Source: Betaproteobacteria bacterium
GTDB lineage: Bacteria; Pseudomonadota; Gammaproteobacteria; Burkholderiales; Casimicrobiaceae
Length of the DNA stretch: 64,000 bases
Assembly (NCBI GenBank): GCA_013298695.1
Contig: JAAFIS010000003.1
Coordinates: forward strand, 1-64,000
Reading direction: 5' to 3'
Every line of letters starts with the position of its first letter. Position 1 is the first letter of the stretch. This document shows positions 1 through 8,313 of this stretch, in pieces. Position numbers and translations under genes: made by a program. The notes under the pieces are model-generated. The model saw nothing but the letters and a program-made list of their open reading frames with translations, ran no database searches and was not told the DNA's origin.

Positions 1-204
1 GTGCCCGAGCTGCTGGCGCGAAGCGATCTCGCGCAGGGTCGAATCAGTCTTGTGTTCGCCGAGCGGGTCACGCTATCTCGAGGCTACTACGCGTGTTACC
101 CCCGAGCGCGCCGCAGCGGCTCGCTTGAGGAGGCGGTGACGCAATGGATGGAAGACGAAGCCCGGGCCGACGGCGCTGACACCCAACTTGAGAACGCACC
201 GTAG
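1..204 (+). CDS. LysR-family regulator, C-terminal fragment (cut by window start)
   Basis: The reading frame is open from the first base and stops at 202-204, so this is the last ~67 residues of a gene that begins upstream. The segment reads like the end of the effector-binding domain of GcvA-type LysR regulators: a short strand-turn ending in Gly-Arg, then SRGYYACYPR, which matches the usual YYLVYP motif, then a terminal helix (EEAVTQWMEDEA). Members of this family bind DNA and respond to small ligands. The target cannot be inferred because the DNA-binding half and the upstream neighbour are outside the window. The next gene, pckG, is 507 nt away on the same strand. Confidence 0.75.
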   Translation: MPELLARSDLAQGRISLVFAERVTLSRGYYACYPRARRSGSLEEAVTQWMEDEARADGADTQLENAP

Positions 205-711
205 CGCGAAAAACGAAACAACATCCTCTGCGTCTGGTGCGGCCGCTTAGAGCAGGCGCAGAGGCGAGCAAGAACTACGAAAAACTACATAGTGCAAGTT
301 TTTCAGTAAATAGTCGCTGCCACGATTAACTTAAAGCTCTAAGCAGTTAAAGCCTATTCGATTGGGCCGAAATCGAATGAAAGCCGTCGATCGCTGTTCA
401 GGCTAAATCTGCGTTTTACCCAGTAAAATAGGCAGAATAGCCGATTAGTAGCGCCCAAAACACACATATTTACCTGTAGTTTTGCTAGAGAAACGCAACC
501 TTTTTCGTCTCGTGCATTTCAATATGCATTTCATGCATCGAAGCGGCCTGTAGTTCGCCGTAGTCCGCACCTACAATCGCCGCTCGCCTAGCAAAACGCC
601 ACCCGCGTGATGTCTTGCGCCCGATCAAACTCAGTGTGCACGCGATCTGCGCTTCACCACGTTGTCGGTCATTCCTCTTTTTTGTCGACAACCTTGCATT
701 CGTTATCGCCC
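205..711. other. Non-coding region upstream of pckG
   Basis: No convincing gene lies in these ~500 nt. The stretch is clearly AT-richer than its flanks. It contains one copy of the paired-hairpin element (351-434). Closer to pckG are two direct copies of TGCATTTCA (513-521 and 525-533) followed by another TGCAT (534-538), with two extra ATGCAT palindromes created at the joins. This phased repeat could be an operator for pckG, but I cannot name a regulator. No clear sigma-70 promoter was identified. Confidence 0.5.
351..434. repeat. Paired-hairpin 64-nt element, copy 1
   Basis: The left arm ATTGGGC is at 361-367 and the right arm ACCCAGT at 418-424, spanning exactly 64 nt. The outer halves complete two short imperfect hairpins: GCCTATTCGATTGGGC at 352-367 and ACCCAGTAAAATAGGC at 418-433. 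It belongs to the family described in the findings. Confidence 0.55.
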
Positions 712-2586
712 ATGAATCAACCCGAAACGCTCGCTTCGCTTCAAGCCTCAGTTCACGCTCCATCGCACGTCATCCATGTGCAACTACTTGCCTGGGTGCG
801 CGACATCGCCTCTCTCACCCAGCCTGATTCGATCTACTGGTGTGATGGCTCACAAGCGGAATATGATCGTTTGTGTGGCGAATTGGTGAAGGCAGGCACG
901 TTCAAAAAATTGAGCGACGCCAAGCGCCCAAATTCGTATTTGGCGTGGAGTGATCCGACCGACGTCGCGCGCGTTGAAGATCGCACCTACATTTGTTGCG
1001 AGAAAAAAGAAGACGCAGGCCCCACTAACAATTGGATGGCGCCTGATGAAATGCGCGCCACGTTGCAGCCGCTGTTCACCGGTTCGATGCGCGGCCGCAC
1101 GATGTACGTCGTGCCGTTTTCGATGGGGCCGCTGGGTTCGCCGATTGCGCATATCGGCGTTGAACTCAGCGATTCTCCGTACGTTGCCGTGAATATGAAA
1201 ATCATGACGCGCATGGGCAAAGGCGCGTTGGATGTGCTCGGTTCGAACGGCGAATTTGTGCCTTGCGTTCACACGGTTGGCGCGCCGCTTCTCAACAACG
1301 CGAAAGACGTCGCGTGGCCGTGCAACAAAACCAAGTACATCGTTCACTACCCCGAATCGCGCGAGATCTGGAGCTACGGTTCGGGCTATGGCGGCAACGC
1401 GCTGCTTGGCAAAAAATGTTTCGCGTTGCGCATTGCGTCGACGATGGGCAAACGCGATGGGTGGCTCGCGGAACACATGCTGATTCTGGGCGTCACGAAT
1501 CCCGAAGGTAAAAAGTATCACGTTGCCGCCGCGTTTCCATCGGCCTGTGGCAAAACCAATTTCGCGATGCTCATCCCGCCTAAAGGTTTTGAGGGCTGGA
1601 GCGTCACCACCATTGGCGACGACATCGCGTGGATCAAACCGGGTGCCGATGGCCGCCTGTACGCGATCAATCCCGAAGCCGGTTATTTCGGCGTTGCACC
1701 AGGCACCAACGATCAATCGAATTTCAACTGCATGGCCTCGCTTAAGCGCGATGTGATTTTCACCAACGTCGCGCTCACCGATAACGACGATGTGTGGTGG
1801 GAAGGCATGACGAAAACGCCGCCCGCGCACTTGATCGATTGGCAGGGCAACGACTGGACGCCAGAGATTGCTGGGCGGACAGGCGCAAAAGCCGCACACC
1901 CGAATGCTCGCTTTACTGTCGCCGCGACCAATAATCCCGCGCTCGATAGCGCTTGGGATGATCCCAAAGGTGTCGCCATCGATGCGTTCATTTTCGGCGG
2001 TCGCCGTAGCACTACGGTGCCGCTCGTTACCGAAGCCCGCAACTGGGAAGAAGGCGTTTACATGGCCGCCACCATGGGCTCGGAGACCACCGCTGCCGCC
2101 GCAGGTCAACAAGGCATCGTGCGCCGCGATCCGTTCGCGATGCTGCCGTTCATGGGCTACAACATGAGCGATTACTTTGCGCATTGGCTCGGTCTCGGCA
2201 AAAAACTTGCCGACAGCGGCGCGAAGCTGCCAAAGATTTTCACCGTGAACTGGTTCCGCAAAGATGCGAACGGCAAATTCGTGTGGCCAGGCTTCGGCGA
2301 CAACATGCGCGTGATGGCCTGGATGCTTGAGCGCGTCGATGCGAACTCGAACAACGCAAAAGAGGGCGTCGAACACGTCTTCGGCGTCTCTCCGCGCTAT
2401 GGCGATTTGAATTGGAATGGTCTTGATTTCAGCGAAGCGCAGTTCAACAGCGTCATCTCGATCGAACGTGACGCCTGGGTTGCCGAGATGAAACTGCATG
2501 GCGAGCTGTTCGAGCAGTTAACGCATCGACTCCCCGCAGAGCTGCCCGCTATCAAAGCCAAGCTCGAATCAAAATTACAAGCCTGA
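712..2586 (+). CDS. pckG: Phosphoenolpyruvate carboxykinase (GTP)
   Basis: Converts oxaloacetate plus GTP to phosphoenolpyruvate, CO2 and GDP, the entry step of gluconeogenesis, in the cytosol. The 624-residue product has the normal family length. Visible hallmarks are the kinase-1a loop FPSACGKTN at residues 275-283 with the hyper-reactive Cys279, the metal/kinase-2 motif GDDIAW at about 302-307, and the PEPCK signature region around the GRR of FGGRRSTT. The frame is open back to 607, but the ATG at 712 (MNQPETL) fits the family start, and the extra 35 residues are unlike any PEPCK N-terminus. The GTP-type enzyme rather than the ATP-type is usual in Burkholderiales-like bacteria. It appears monocistronic. 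The GNAT gene follows after 45 nt. Confidence 0.96.
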   Translation: MNQPETLASLQASVHAPSHVIHVQLLAWVRDIASLTQPDSIYWCDGSQAEYDRLCGELVKAGTFKKLSDAKRPNSYLAWSDPTDVARVEDRTYICCEKKEDAGPTNNWMAPDEMRATLQPLFTGSMRGRTMYVVPFSMGPLGSPIAHIGVELSDSPYVAVNMKIMTRMGKGALDVLGSNGEFVPCVHTVGAPLLNNAKDVAWPCNKTKYIVHYPESREIWSYGSGYGGNALLGKKCFALRIASTMGKRDGWLAEHMLILGVTNPEGKKYHVAAAFPSACGKTNFAMLIPPKGFEGWSVTTIGDDIAWIKPGADGRLYAINPEAGYFGVAPGTNDQSNFNCMASLKRDVIFTNVALTDNDDVWWEGMTKTPPAHLIDWQGNDWTPEIAGRTGAKAAHPNARFTVAATNNPALDSAWDDPKGVAIDAFIFGGRRSTTVPLVTEARNWEEGVYMAATMGSETTAAAAGQQGIVRRDPFAMLPFMGYNMSDYFAHWLGLGKKLADSGAKLPKIFTVNWFRKDANGKFVWPGFGDNMRVMAWMLERVDANSNNAKEGVEHVFGVSPRYGDLNWNGLDFSEAQFNSVISIERDAWVAEMKLHGELFEQLTHRLPAELPAIKAKLESKLQA

Positions 2587-2631
2587 ACTCAAAACCGTGA
2601 GCGCGCCGCAAGCCCACCTAGAATCGGTAGG

Positions 2632-3231
2632 ATGCCCGCGCACGTTGCTCCGCTCTTCGACAAACCGCCCACGCTTTCCACGAATCGCCTAACGATTCGA
2701 TTTGTGACGGAAAACGATCTCGCTGCGCTGATGAAAATCAACGGCGACGACGAGGTCACGCGCTACTTGCCGTACGCGTCATGGAAATCGAGCGCCGACG
2801 CCGTCGCGTGGTTTGGGCGCTCAATGCAGCGCCATCGCGAGCGCACCGTGGCTCAATTTGTGATTGAACGCAAGGCCACGGCCGCTGAGTCCCCCGCTTG
2901 TGTGATCGGCACCGCGCTGTTCATCTTTCACAACTTAGTCAACGAGTGCGGCGAGATTGGTTACGTGCTCGGACGTTCTCACTGGGGCCAGGGTTACGCT
3001 CAGGAAGCGGTTCAAGCGATGCTGAGCTACGCCTTTGCCACGCTGCAGCTACACCGCCTCGACGCCACCGTTGATCCAAGAAACCGCGCGTCAGAAAACG
3101 TGTTGCGGCGGCAAGGTTTTCAACATGAAGGAACGCGGCGCGAAAATTGGCTGGGACGTGATGGTCATTCCGACAGCGCGCTTTATGGCCTGTTGCGACG
3201 CGACTGGGAAAACGCCGCAAAATCGCGCTAA
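2632..3231 (+). CDS. GNAT N-acetyltransferase, RimJ/RimL type
   Basis: A 199-residue acetyl-CoA-dependent acyltransferase. It starts with the typical RimJ/L motif (TNRLTIRFVTENDLAAL), has the acetyl-CoA pyrophosphate loop in GRSHWGQGYAQEA around residues 118-130, and the conserved N..S..VLRRQGF helix near 150-160. Such proteins acetylate the N-termini of ribosomal or other proteins, or small amines; the acceptor cannot be told from sequence. GGTAGG just before the ATG may serve as a weak ribosome site. It lies between pckG and a ParA-like gene on the same strand with 45-50 nt gaps, so co-transcription is possible but there is no functional link. Confidence 0.85.
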   Translation: MPAHVAPLFDKPPTLSTNRLTIRFVTENDLAALMKINGDDEVTRYLPYASWKSSADAVAWFGRSMQRHRERTVAQFVIERKATAAESPACVIGTALFIFHNLVNECGEIGYVLGRSHWGQGYAQEAVQAMLSYAFATLQLHRLDATVDPRNRASENVLRRQGFQHEGTRRENWLGRDGHSDSALYGLLRRDWENAAKSR

Positions 3232-3280
3232 ACGCTCGTCAGCGCTTGCTTCACGCGGCGATCCCGCCTAACCTTCGATC

Positions 3281-4108
3281 ATGGCAACCATCGCAGTGAT
3301 CAGCCGCAAAGGCGGCAGCGGCAAAAGCACGCTCGCTACCAACCTCGCGGCGTATTTCGCGCTGCATAACCTGCCGGTAACGCTTGGTGATCTTGATCAT
3401 CAGCAGTCAATGCGCGTGTGGCTGCAGCGCCGCCCGAGCGCAGCGCCGACCATTGCGAGTTGGGTCGCCGAGGCGACGTCGCTCACCCGACCGCCATCGG
3501 GTGTTCAAAACCTTGTGATCGACACCCCCGGCGGGTTAACGGGTTTAGCGCTCGCTAAAACCGTGATGCTCTCCGACGCAATTTTGCTACCCGTCTGCGG
3601 CTCCATTTTCGACCGTGAATCGGCGTCTGATTGCTGGGCTGAGTTGCGCCAACATCCGCGCGTCAAAAGCGGGCGTTGCGTGGTGGCTGCGGTGGGCATG
3701 CGGCTCGACGCGCGCACCCATGCTGAACTTGTCACCCGCGACTGGGCGGCGTCGGTTCAACTCGATTTCATTACGTCGCTGCGGACCACCCAGCTCTACG
3801 TCCGCGCCGTAGAAAACGGGCTCTCAATTTTCGATATGCCGCTCGCGGTGTCGGAAACCGATCGCGAACAATGGCGCCCGATCGTGCGCTGGGTTGGCGA
3901 AAAAGTGTTTCAGGTGCGTGAGCCGTCCGCCGCGTCGAGCGACACCGCGACCACGAAGGCGAGCAGCTTTTCTTCGCGCCTGCCAGCTAACACGGTGGCG
4001 TTACCCGTAAATCGACACATTTTGGGCAAACTCGAACCGGCACCACTCAAAGAAGAACCGAGCGTCGTTCGCTTTCTAAGTGGATTACTAAAACGAAAAA
4101 CGGGCTAA
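3281..4108 (+). CDS. Orphan ParA/MinD-family ATPase
   Basis: A 275-residue deviant-Walker ATPase. The Walker A motif KGGSGKST is at residues 10-17 (with the signature lysine at 10), the A-prime region DLDHQQS follows near 38-44 where DLDPQGS is usual, and the switch II motif VIDTPGG lies near 82-88. These ATPases dimerise on DNA or membranes and position plasmids, chromosomes, chemosensory arrays or other cargo. No parB partner or parS-like site lies nearby, so this is an orphan rather than a segregation pair. The last ~60 residues are serine/alanine-rich and unlike the core, perhaps a partner-binding tail. The cargo is unknown. Confidence 0.85.
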   Translation: MATIAVISRKGGSGKSTLATNLAAYFALHNLPVTLGDLDHQQSMRVWLQRRPSAAPTIASWVAEATSLTRPPSGVQNLVIDTPGGLTGLALAKTVMLSDAILLPVCGSIFDRESASDCWAELRQHPRVKSGRCVVAAVGMRLDARTHAELVTRDWAASVQLDFITSLRTTQLYVRAVENGLSIFDMPLAVSETDREQWRPIVRWVGEKVFQVREPSAASSDTATTKASSFSSRLPANTVALPVNRHILGKLEPAPLKEEPSVVRFLSGLLKRKTG

Positions 4109-4157
4109 ATCGAAATGCATTGTTTCTACGCTGATTGCCCAATAAGGAAGACGTTTT

Positions 4158-4517
4158 ATGGCTATGGCTGCTACCGTATTAATCGCGCTCGTCGCGCTGC
4201 TGCACGTGTATTTTTTAGTGCTCGAAATGTTTTTGTGGGACAAACCGGCGGGCATGCGCGCGTTTGGATTGAAACAAGAAATGGCGACCGCCACCAAAGT
4301 GCTCGCCGCGAATCAAGGTTTGTACAACGGGTTTCTCGCCGCAGGTTTGTTCTGGGGGCTGTGGCTCGGAGCGGCGGGATTTGAGATCAAAGTCTTCTTT
4401 TTGCTGTGCGTGGTCATCGCGGGCGTATTCGGAGCGGCAACGGCAAACAAGAAAATACTTTTTGTGCAAGCGCTCCCCGCAGCGCTCGCGCTCGTTTTGC
4501 TGGTGTTGACGAAGTAA
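4158..4517 (+). CDS. DUF1304 family inner-membrane protein
   Basis: A 119-residue protein with about four hydrophobic helices. It carries the family pattern: an N-terminal helix ending LHVYFLVLEMFLW, then KPAGMRAFG and a conserved NQGLYNGFLAAGLFWG helix. It matches DUF1304 (YqjF-like) membrane proteins, whose biochemical role is not established. The start at 4158 is supported by AAGGAAGA seven bases upstream; a second ATG two codons later is possible. It sits between parA-like and panB on the same strand. Confidence 0.85.
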   Translation: MAMAATVLIALVALLHVYFLVLEMFLWDKPAGMRAFGLKQEMATATKVLAANQGLYNGFLAAGLFWGLWLGAAGFEIKVFFLLCVVIAGVFGAATANKKILFVQALPAALALVLLVLTK

Positions 4518-4583
4518 ACTTCGCGCGATTTCATTAACGAAGGCAACGCTCGGCAACTCTGCTTCGCGTCGCAAACGCCCGCC

Positions 4584-5444
4584 ATGGTTTACGGAACACC
4601 TGCCGCCGCTGCAACGCCACCGTCCTCTGCTGCGTCCGCCACAGCACGCAAGCCAATGAGCTTGCATCGTCTTCGCGAAATGCACGCGAGCGGAGAGAAA
4701 ATTGTGATGCTCACCGCGTACGATGCGAGTTTCGCGCGGCATGCCGCCGACGCCGGAGTTGATTGCTTGCTGGTCGGCGATTCGCTGGGCATGGTGGTGC
4801 AAGGCAAGGCAAGCACGGTGCCGGTCACGCTAGAACAGATGGCGTATCACACCGAATGCGTGGCGCGCGGCAATTCGACGGCATGGGTGATTGGCGACTT
4901 GCCTTACGGCAGCTATCAGCAATCAACTGCACAGGCGATTGCTAGCGCGACCACGCTGATGCAGGCCGGCGCGCACATGGTGAAGCTTGAGGGCGGCGGC
5001 TGGACAGCAGCGGTGGTGCAAGCGCTCACAGAGCGCGGAATTCCTGTGTGCGCGCATCTCGGCCTTACGCCGCAAAGCGTTCACTCGCTGGGCGGCTATC
5101 GGATTCAAGGCAAAAGCGAAGCGCAGGCCAACACGCTCAAGGCTCACGCACAGGGGCTATCTGACGCTGGTGCCAGCATGTTGGTTTTAGAGCTAATCCC
5201 GGCAACGCTGGCTGCGGAAGTCACGGAGATGTTGCCGATTCCAACGATTGGCATCGGCGCTAGTGCTGAATGTTCGGGGCAAGTGCTGGTGATGCACGAC
5301 ATGCTGGGCGTTACTCGCGGTAAATTGCCGCGCTTCGTGCGCAATTTCTCTTTAGGCAGCGAAAGCATCGAAGCAGCATTTAGAGGCTATGTCGCGGCGG
5401 TGAAAGACAAATCGTTTCCCGTGCTCGGTGAACACACCTACTAA
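4584..5444 (+). CDS. panB: 3-methyl-2-oxobutanoate hydroxymethyltransferase
   Basis: Transfers a hydroxymethyl group from 5,10-methylenetetrahydrofolate to ketoisovalerate, giving ketopantoate, the first committed step of pantothenate and CoA synthesis. The 286-residue TIM-barrel protein shows the family blocks [21 protein letters not shown] (metal-binding Asp), DLPYGSY and the [20 protein letters not shown] signature. An alternative ATG at 4656 (MSLHRLREM) would remove an alanine-rich 24-residue N-terminus; both starts are plausible. The partner gene panC is not in the window. Confidence 0.95.
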   Translation: MVYGTPAAAATPPSSAASATARKPMSLHRLREMHASGEKIVMLTAYDASFARHAADAGVDCLLVGDSLGMVVQGKASTVPVTLEQMAYHTECVARGNSTAWVIGDLPYGSYQQSTAQAIASATTLMQAGAHMVKLEGGGWTAAVVQALTERGIPVCAHLGLTPQSVHSLGGYRIQGKSEAQANTLKAHAQGLSDAGASMLVLELIPATLAAEVTEMLPIPTIGIGASAECSGQVLVMHDMLGVTRGKLPRFVRNFSLGSESIEAAFRGYVAAVKDKSFPVLGEHTY

Positions 5445-5895
5445 GCGCGGCGAAAAACGTATCTCCCTTCGAGCGCGCTGGGCGAATTGAGGAAGACTAG
5501 TGTCCTTCACAAATCTAGTGAATTGAAACCTGCCCGAACGAGGAGGTGATACCTCTCACTTTTGGCGATAGCATATTCAGACAAAACTTAGAGCAAAGTA
5601 TCAGACCGGGTGTTAAAAAGAGTGTGTTTTCCTATGAAACGAGCGGGTTTCACTCGCTTTTTTTGACAACAACGCGCGTTTCAATTGACCGATTGGGCGC
5701 GGAGCACTCGATAAGATGAATCCGAAGCGCTGCGGGTTGCGTAGTCCTCGCACAGCAGCATGTTCCGACCGTTTATCGAACCGATGTTCGTGACGGCAAC
5801 GGAGGCGTAAGCTCCGTTAAAAAGCGTCATCCAAGAACACGCACTAAGTTAGCGGATATTGGGAGCCAGTAGTTTGTTGGTTGAGGTGTTTCGGT
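5445..5895. other. Intergenic region panB to luxR
   Basis: About 450 nt without a convincing gene. It contains a clear intrinsic terminator (5642-5664) nearly 200 nt after panB, so a small RNA or a long panB 3' UTR may end there. A short palindrome GAGGT-N3-ACCTC lies near 5544-5556. Past the terminator is a hairpin AACGGAG-N7-CTCCGTT near 5797-5818. A GCTGGGC (5477) and GCCCGAA (5532) pair 62 nt across resembles a decayed paired-hairpin element. The stretch is AT-richer than neighbouring genes. Confidence 0.45.
5642..5664 (+). terminator. Rho-independent terminator upstream of luxR
   Basis: Stem AGCGGGT / ACTCGCT (7 bp with one G-U pair) around a TTC loop, followed directly by seven T residues. 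It lies 198 nt after the panB stop and 230 nt before luxR, so it closes panB read-through or a small RNA and insulates luxR. Confidence 0.75.
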
Positions 5896-6624
5896 ATGGA
5901 TATCGATAAGATATTGGGTGAGTTTTCTGCTGCGGACGGTGACGCGAACGCATATTTCGAGGCGCTTAAGCGCGTCGCGAATTCTCTTGGGTACGACCAT
6001 GCGATTGCCGCATATGCACCGAAGGCGGGCGAACGTAAAAATGCATTCCTCGCGAGCACTTACTCGCAAGAGTGGATGCGAGAACAAAGCCAGCTAGAAA
6101 TGAATGATGTGCTCAGAGATCCTATCGTCTCTCATTTGAGCACTCGCGTAGATCCAATCTTCTGGAGCAAGCGCAACTACGATGACGTGGGCTTGGCGGC
6201 GTTCTATGAACACGTGAAGAACAAGGGCCTTGGCTCCGGTATTGCGCTAGCCGTGCGCGGCGTACGTGGAGAGATGTTGAGCGTAGGCTTTAGCAATTCG
6301 GAACAACTCTCGTCAGATCGTAATTTGCCAGTCGAGCAAATGGGTGCCTTGTATTTATCTGCGACCGCAATGTTCAATCGATTCTTGGATATTGAAGAGC
6401 AGCGCAAGTTTGAAATGCAAGTAGAAACACCAAAGCTCACGCCACGTGAGCTTGAGTGTTTACGCTGGTCACGCTCTGGAAAAACGAGCTGGGAAATTGC
6501 CAAGATACTCGGCATTTCGCAGGCAACCGCGATTTTCCACATGAAAAACGCGATTTCAAAACTGGGTGCTTCTAACAAAACACACGCAGTGATCATGGCC
6601 GTCGAGCTGCAGTTAATCAGCTAA
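5896..6624 (+). CDS. LuxR-family regulator with autoinducer-binding domain (no LuxI partner in window)
   Basis: A 242-residue regulator: N-terminal autoinducer-binding domain (about 20-165) and C-terminal LuxR helix-turn-helix (about 178-240). Compared with TraR/LuxR, the ligand-pocket residues Trp (W60), Asp-Pro (D75-P76), Trp (W90) and the glycine of GLGSG (112-114) are present. The position four after the first Trp, normally Tyr, is Gln64. The DNA-binding signature is intact (LTPRELECL, then GKTSWEIAKILGIS). The ATG at 5896 is chosen because GAGGTG lies nine bases upstream; a TTG at 5881 is in frame but overlaps that ribosome site. No luxI homologue lies in the window, so it may be a LuxR solo. 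A lux-box-like palindrome and a peptide gene follow directly. Confidence 0.88.
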   Translation: MDIDKILGEFSAADGDANAYFEALKRVANSLGYDHAIAAYAPKAGERKNAFLASTYSQEWMREQSQLEMNDVLRDPIVSHLSTRVDPIFWSKRNYDDVGLAAFYEHVKNKGLGSGIALAVRGVRGEMLSVGFSNSEQLSSDRNLPVEQMGALYLSATAMFNRFLDIEEQRKFEMQVETPKLTPRELECLRWSRSGKTSWEIAKILGISQATAIFHMKNAISKLGASNKTHAVIMAVELQLIS

Positions 6625-6915
6625 GAAATCAAATCGCGACAGTACTGACCTAGTCCTCTAGCGCAGAGCACTTGCTGCCCCGCAGCACTGTCCGATTTGT
6701 TTGCGGATTACCGTATTGATTTACCCAATTTTTGTTTGCCGCCGAAACGTGCTTGGGCTTTAGCTGCCAATTTAGGCAGCTAGACAAACCTTACATTTTC
6801 TCTTAGGCGAAATAGGCTCCACAACTCTCAATAAAGCGAGTTCACAGCGCGCTAGCGCTCCGTTGAAATAGATCCAACGCAATCAAGCGTTCTATCAATC
6901 CTAACGGAGTAAGTC
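6625..6915. other. Regulatory region between luxR and the peptide gene
   Basis: 291 nt, AT-rich, no other gene seen. It holds the 22-bp palindrome at 6761-6782 and a TAGACA hexamer (6781-6786) overlapping its right edge that could act as a -35 box with no obvious strong -10. Two small inverted repeats lie in the presumed leader RNA: AGCGC-N4-GCGCT near 6847-6860 and AACGC-N6-GCGTT at 6876-6891, the latter just before the peptide ribosome site. Confidence 0.5.
6761..6782. promoter_or_regulatory. Lux-box-like operator
   Basis: A perfect 8-bp inverted repeat, TAGCTGCC and GGCAGCTA, separated by AATTTA. It contains CTG (6764-6766), ten bases, then CAG (6777-6779), the CTG-N10-CAG hallmark of LuxR-family binding sites. 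It lies 136 nt after the luxR stop and 133 nt before the peptide ATG. Position and symmetry suggest that the upstream LuxR protein binds here to control the peptide gene. This is inference; binding is not shown. Confidence 0.7.
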
Positions 6916-7032
6916 ATGCAAGTCGAAGCAAAAGTGGGTCAAGAGAATGAAGTGGTCGAACTCTCTTTGGAGCAGATCGATATCGTGGCTGGTGGTTTCC
7001 CGGTAGTACCTCCACTGGGTGGCGGCGGCTAA
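6916..7032 (+). CDS. Small double-glycine-leader peptide (38 aa)
   Basis: A 38-codon gene with a good ribosome site (GGAG six bases before the ATG). The first 27 residues are acidic and end in ELSLEQIDIVAGG. Counting back from the GG, this gives L at -12, S at -11, hydrophobic residues at -7 and -4 and Gly-Gly at -2/-1, the pattern of leaders cut by C39 peptidase-containing ABC exporters. What follows is an 11-residue core FPVVPPLGGGG with no Cys, Ser or Thr, so a lanthionine or thiazole product is unlikely. It could be a secreted signal, a bacteriocin-like peptide or an RiPP precursor. The unit has its own operator-like site and terminator. No exporter or modifying enzyme is adjacent, unless the convergent PLP enzyme is involved. 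Confidence 0.7.
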   Translation: MQVEAKVGQENEVVELSLEQIDIVAGGFPVVPPLGGGG

Positions 7033-7052
7033 ATCGAAGCTACCGAAGCGTT

Positions 7053-7105
7053 CTAGGGCTGGAGCAATGCGATATTCGTCGCATTCCTTCAGCCCTAGTC
7101 GTTTT
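7053..7105 (+). terminator. Long terminator hairpin after the peptide gene
   Basis: CTAGGGCTG at 7053-7061 pairs with CAGCCCTAG at 7090-7098. An inner AATGCGA / TCGCATT pair forms a second block, with a small internal bulge and a TATTCG loop. TCGTTTTATT follows. The hairpin starts 21 nt after the peptide stop, so the peptide mRNA is probably short and monocistronic. It also separates this unit from the convergent PLP-enzyme gene. Confidence 0.75.
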
Positions 7106-7159
7106 ATTGGCGTCAACGTGCGTGCCGCTCCAACATGACGAACGCTCTTTAAACGGCGA

Positions 7160-8290
7160 CTATATTGGGGTGAGCTGAGCGAAACGTTTGCAAGCGTGTT
7201 CGCAGTTTCCTAGCTGGGCATTGACCCATGAATCGGAGTGATAGGTCGGAAGGTATCGCTCGCCTGCGTCACAAATGAGCGAGAGAATCGCCCCTTGCAC
7301 GCCAGCTTTTCGCATTTCTTCAGCAATTGAAATTACCGCAAAGAAATTGGTGCCCGTTGACGGTCCGACTTTTCGCGCGAGCAGTGCCGACAGCGATCGC
7401 ATCGCGGCAATTGAATTCACATTGCTTACTTCAATCATTCGATCCACAAGCTCGCGAATGAAGCTTGGCTCCACCTGCGGGCGACCGATACCTTCGATTT
7501 TTGAGCCGTTAGACGTCAAGCTCGCGTCGCCACTTTGGTGATACTTTGCAAACACTGATCCTTCTGGATCGGCCACGCACAATTGCGTCGGATGGCGGTG
7601 ATAGCGGACGTAGCGTCCAATCGTCGCGCTGGTGCCGCCGGTGCCCGCGCCGACCACGATCCACGTGGGTATGGCATGTCGCTCTCGTGACATTTGCGAA
7701 AAAATGCTCTCCGCAATATTGTTGTTGCCGCGCCAATCCGTTGCGCGTTCAGCGTAAGTGAATTGATCCATGTAGTGGCCGCCGCTTTCCTTCGCAAGCA
7801 GGCGTGACGCGGCATAAACATCGCTCGCGCGCTCAACGAAATGGCAGCGCCCACCGTAGAACTCGATCAGCGCAATTTTTTCAGGCGACGTTGTTTTCGG
7901 CATCACCGCGATAAATGGCAATCCGAGCAAGCGAGCGAAATACGCTTCGCTCACCGCCGTTGAACCGCTTGACGCCTCAATCACCGTTTGCCCTTCACGA
8001 ACCCAGCCGTTGCAAAGGGCATACAAAAATAGTGAACGCGCAAGACGATGCTTGAGTGACCCGGTCGGGTGCGTGGACTCGTCTTTGAAATAGATATCGA
8101 TGCCAGCGTCGCTAAATTTCTTGATCGAATCAGATTTGATCGCGATCAAGTGCGTGTCGGCAGAGCGCTGAAAATCGGATTCGATTTGCGCAATCGCCCA
8201 GTGCAACCATTGTTGCGAAGTTGCTGAATTGAGTGCAGCGCCTACGCTGGAGCCCGCATGAAATAAGCCTTCGGTCGTATTGCCTGTCAT
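7160..8290 (-). CDS. PLP-dependent cysteine-synthase-family protein
   Basis: A fold-type II PLP enzyme of 376 residues (start at 8290, MTGNTTEG). The Schiff-base lysine is K80 in PTGSLKHR, the substrate loop is [10 protein letters not shown] near 104-113, and the phosphate-binding loop is [12 protein letters not shown]. The frame is open to 8503, but that would overlap the divergent amidotransferase gene. The family includes O-acetylserine sulfhydrylases and cystathionine beta-synthase-like enzymes. The N-terminal ~45 residues and longer C-terminus set it apart from CysK/CysM, so the real substrate is uncertain. It converges on the peptide gene and is divergent from the amidotransferase across a 57-nt gap. 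Confidence 0.85.
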   Translation of the reverse strand: MTGNTTEGLFHAGSSVGAALNSATSQQWLHWAIAQIESDFQRSADTHLIAIKSDSIKKFSDAGIDIYFKDESTHPTGSLKHRLARSLFLYALCNGWVREGQTVIEASSGSTAVSEAYFARLLGLPFIAVMPKTTSPEKIALIEFYGGRCHFVERASDVYAASRLLAKESGGHYMDQFTYAERATDWRGNNNIAESIFSQMSRERHAIPTWIVVGAGTGGTSATIGRYVRYHRHPTQLCVADPEGSVFAKYHQSGDASLTSNGSKIEGIGRPQVEPSFIRELVDRMIEVSNVNSIAAMRSLSALLARKVGPSTGTNFFAVISIAEEMRKAGVQGAILSLICDAGERYLPTYHSDSWVNAQLGNCEHACKRFAQLTPI

Positions 8291-8313
8291 AATCTTGTCG
8301 TCAATATATGTTT

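Noticed and set aside
850-2499. 549-codon open frame antisense to pckG
   Set aside because: A shadow of the strongly biased codon use of pckG; no signal, domain or ribosome site.
4099-4143. Further paired-hairpin copy before the DUF1304 gene (AACGGGC ... GCCCAAT)
   Set aside because: The span is 45 nt and no second hairpin half is present, so it does not fit the family.
5477-5538. GCTGGGC and GCCCGAA as a full element copy behind panB
   Set aside because: The span is 62 nt and the outer hairpin halves are missing; kept only as a possible decayed copy in the region note.
5692-5755. ATTGGGC at 5692 as the left end of another element
   Set aside because: The sequence 57 nt downstream (CGCACAG) has no match to the right arm.
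6723-6815. ACCCAAT (6723) and CTTGGGC (6752) near the lux-box-like site as element arms
   Set aside because: Neither has a partner at the 64-nt span; the strong palindrome at 6761-6782 is a different motif.
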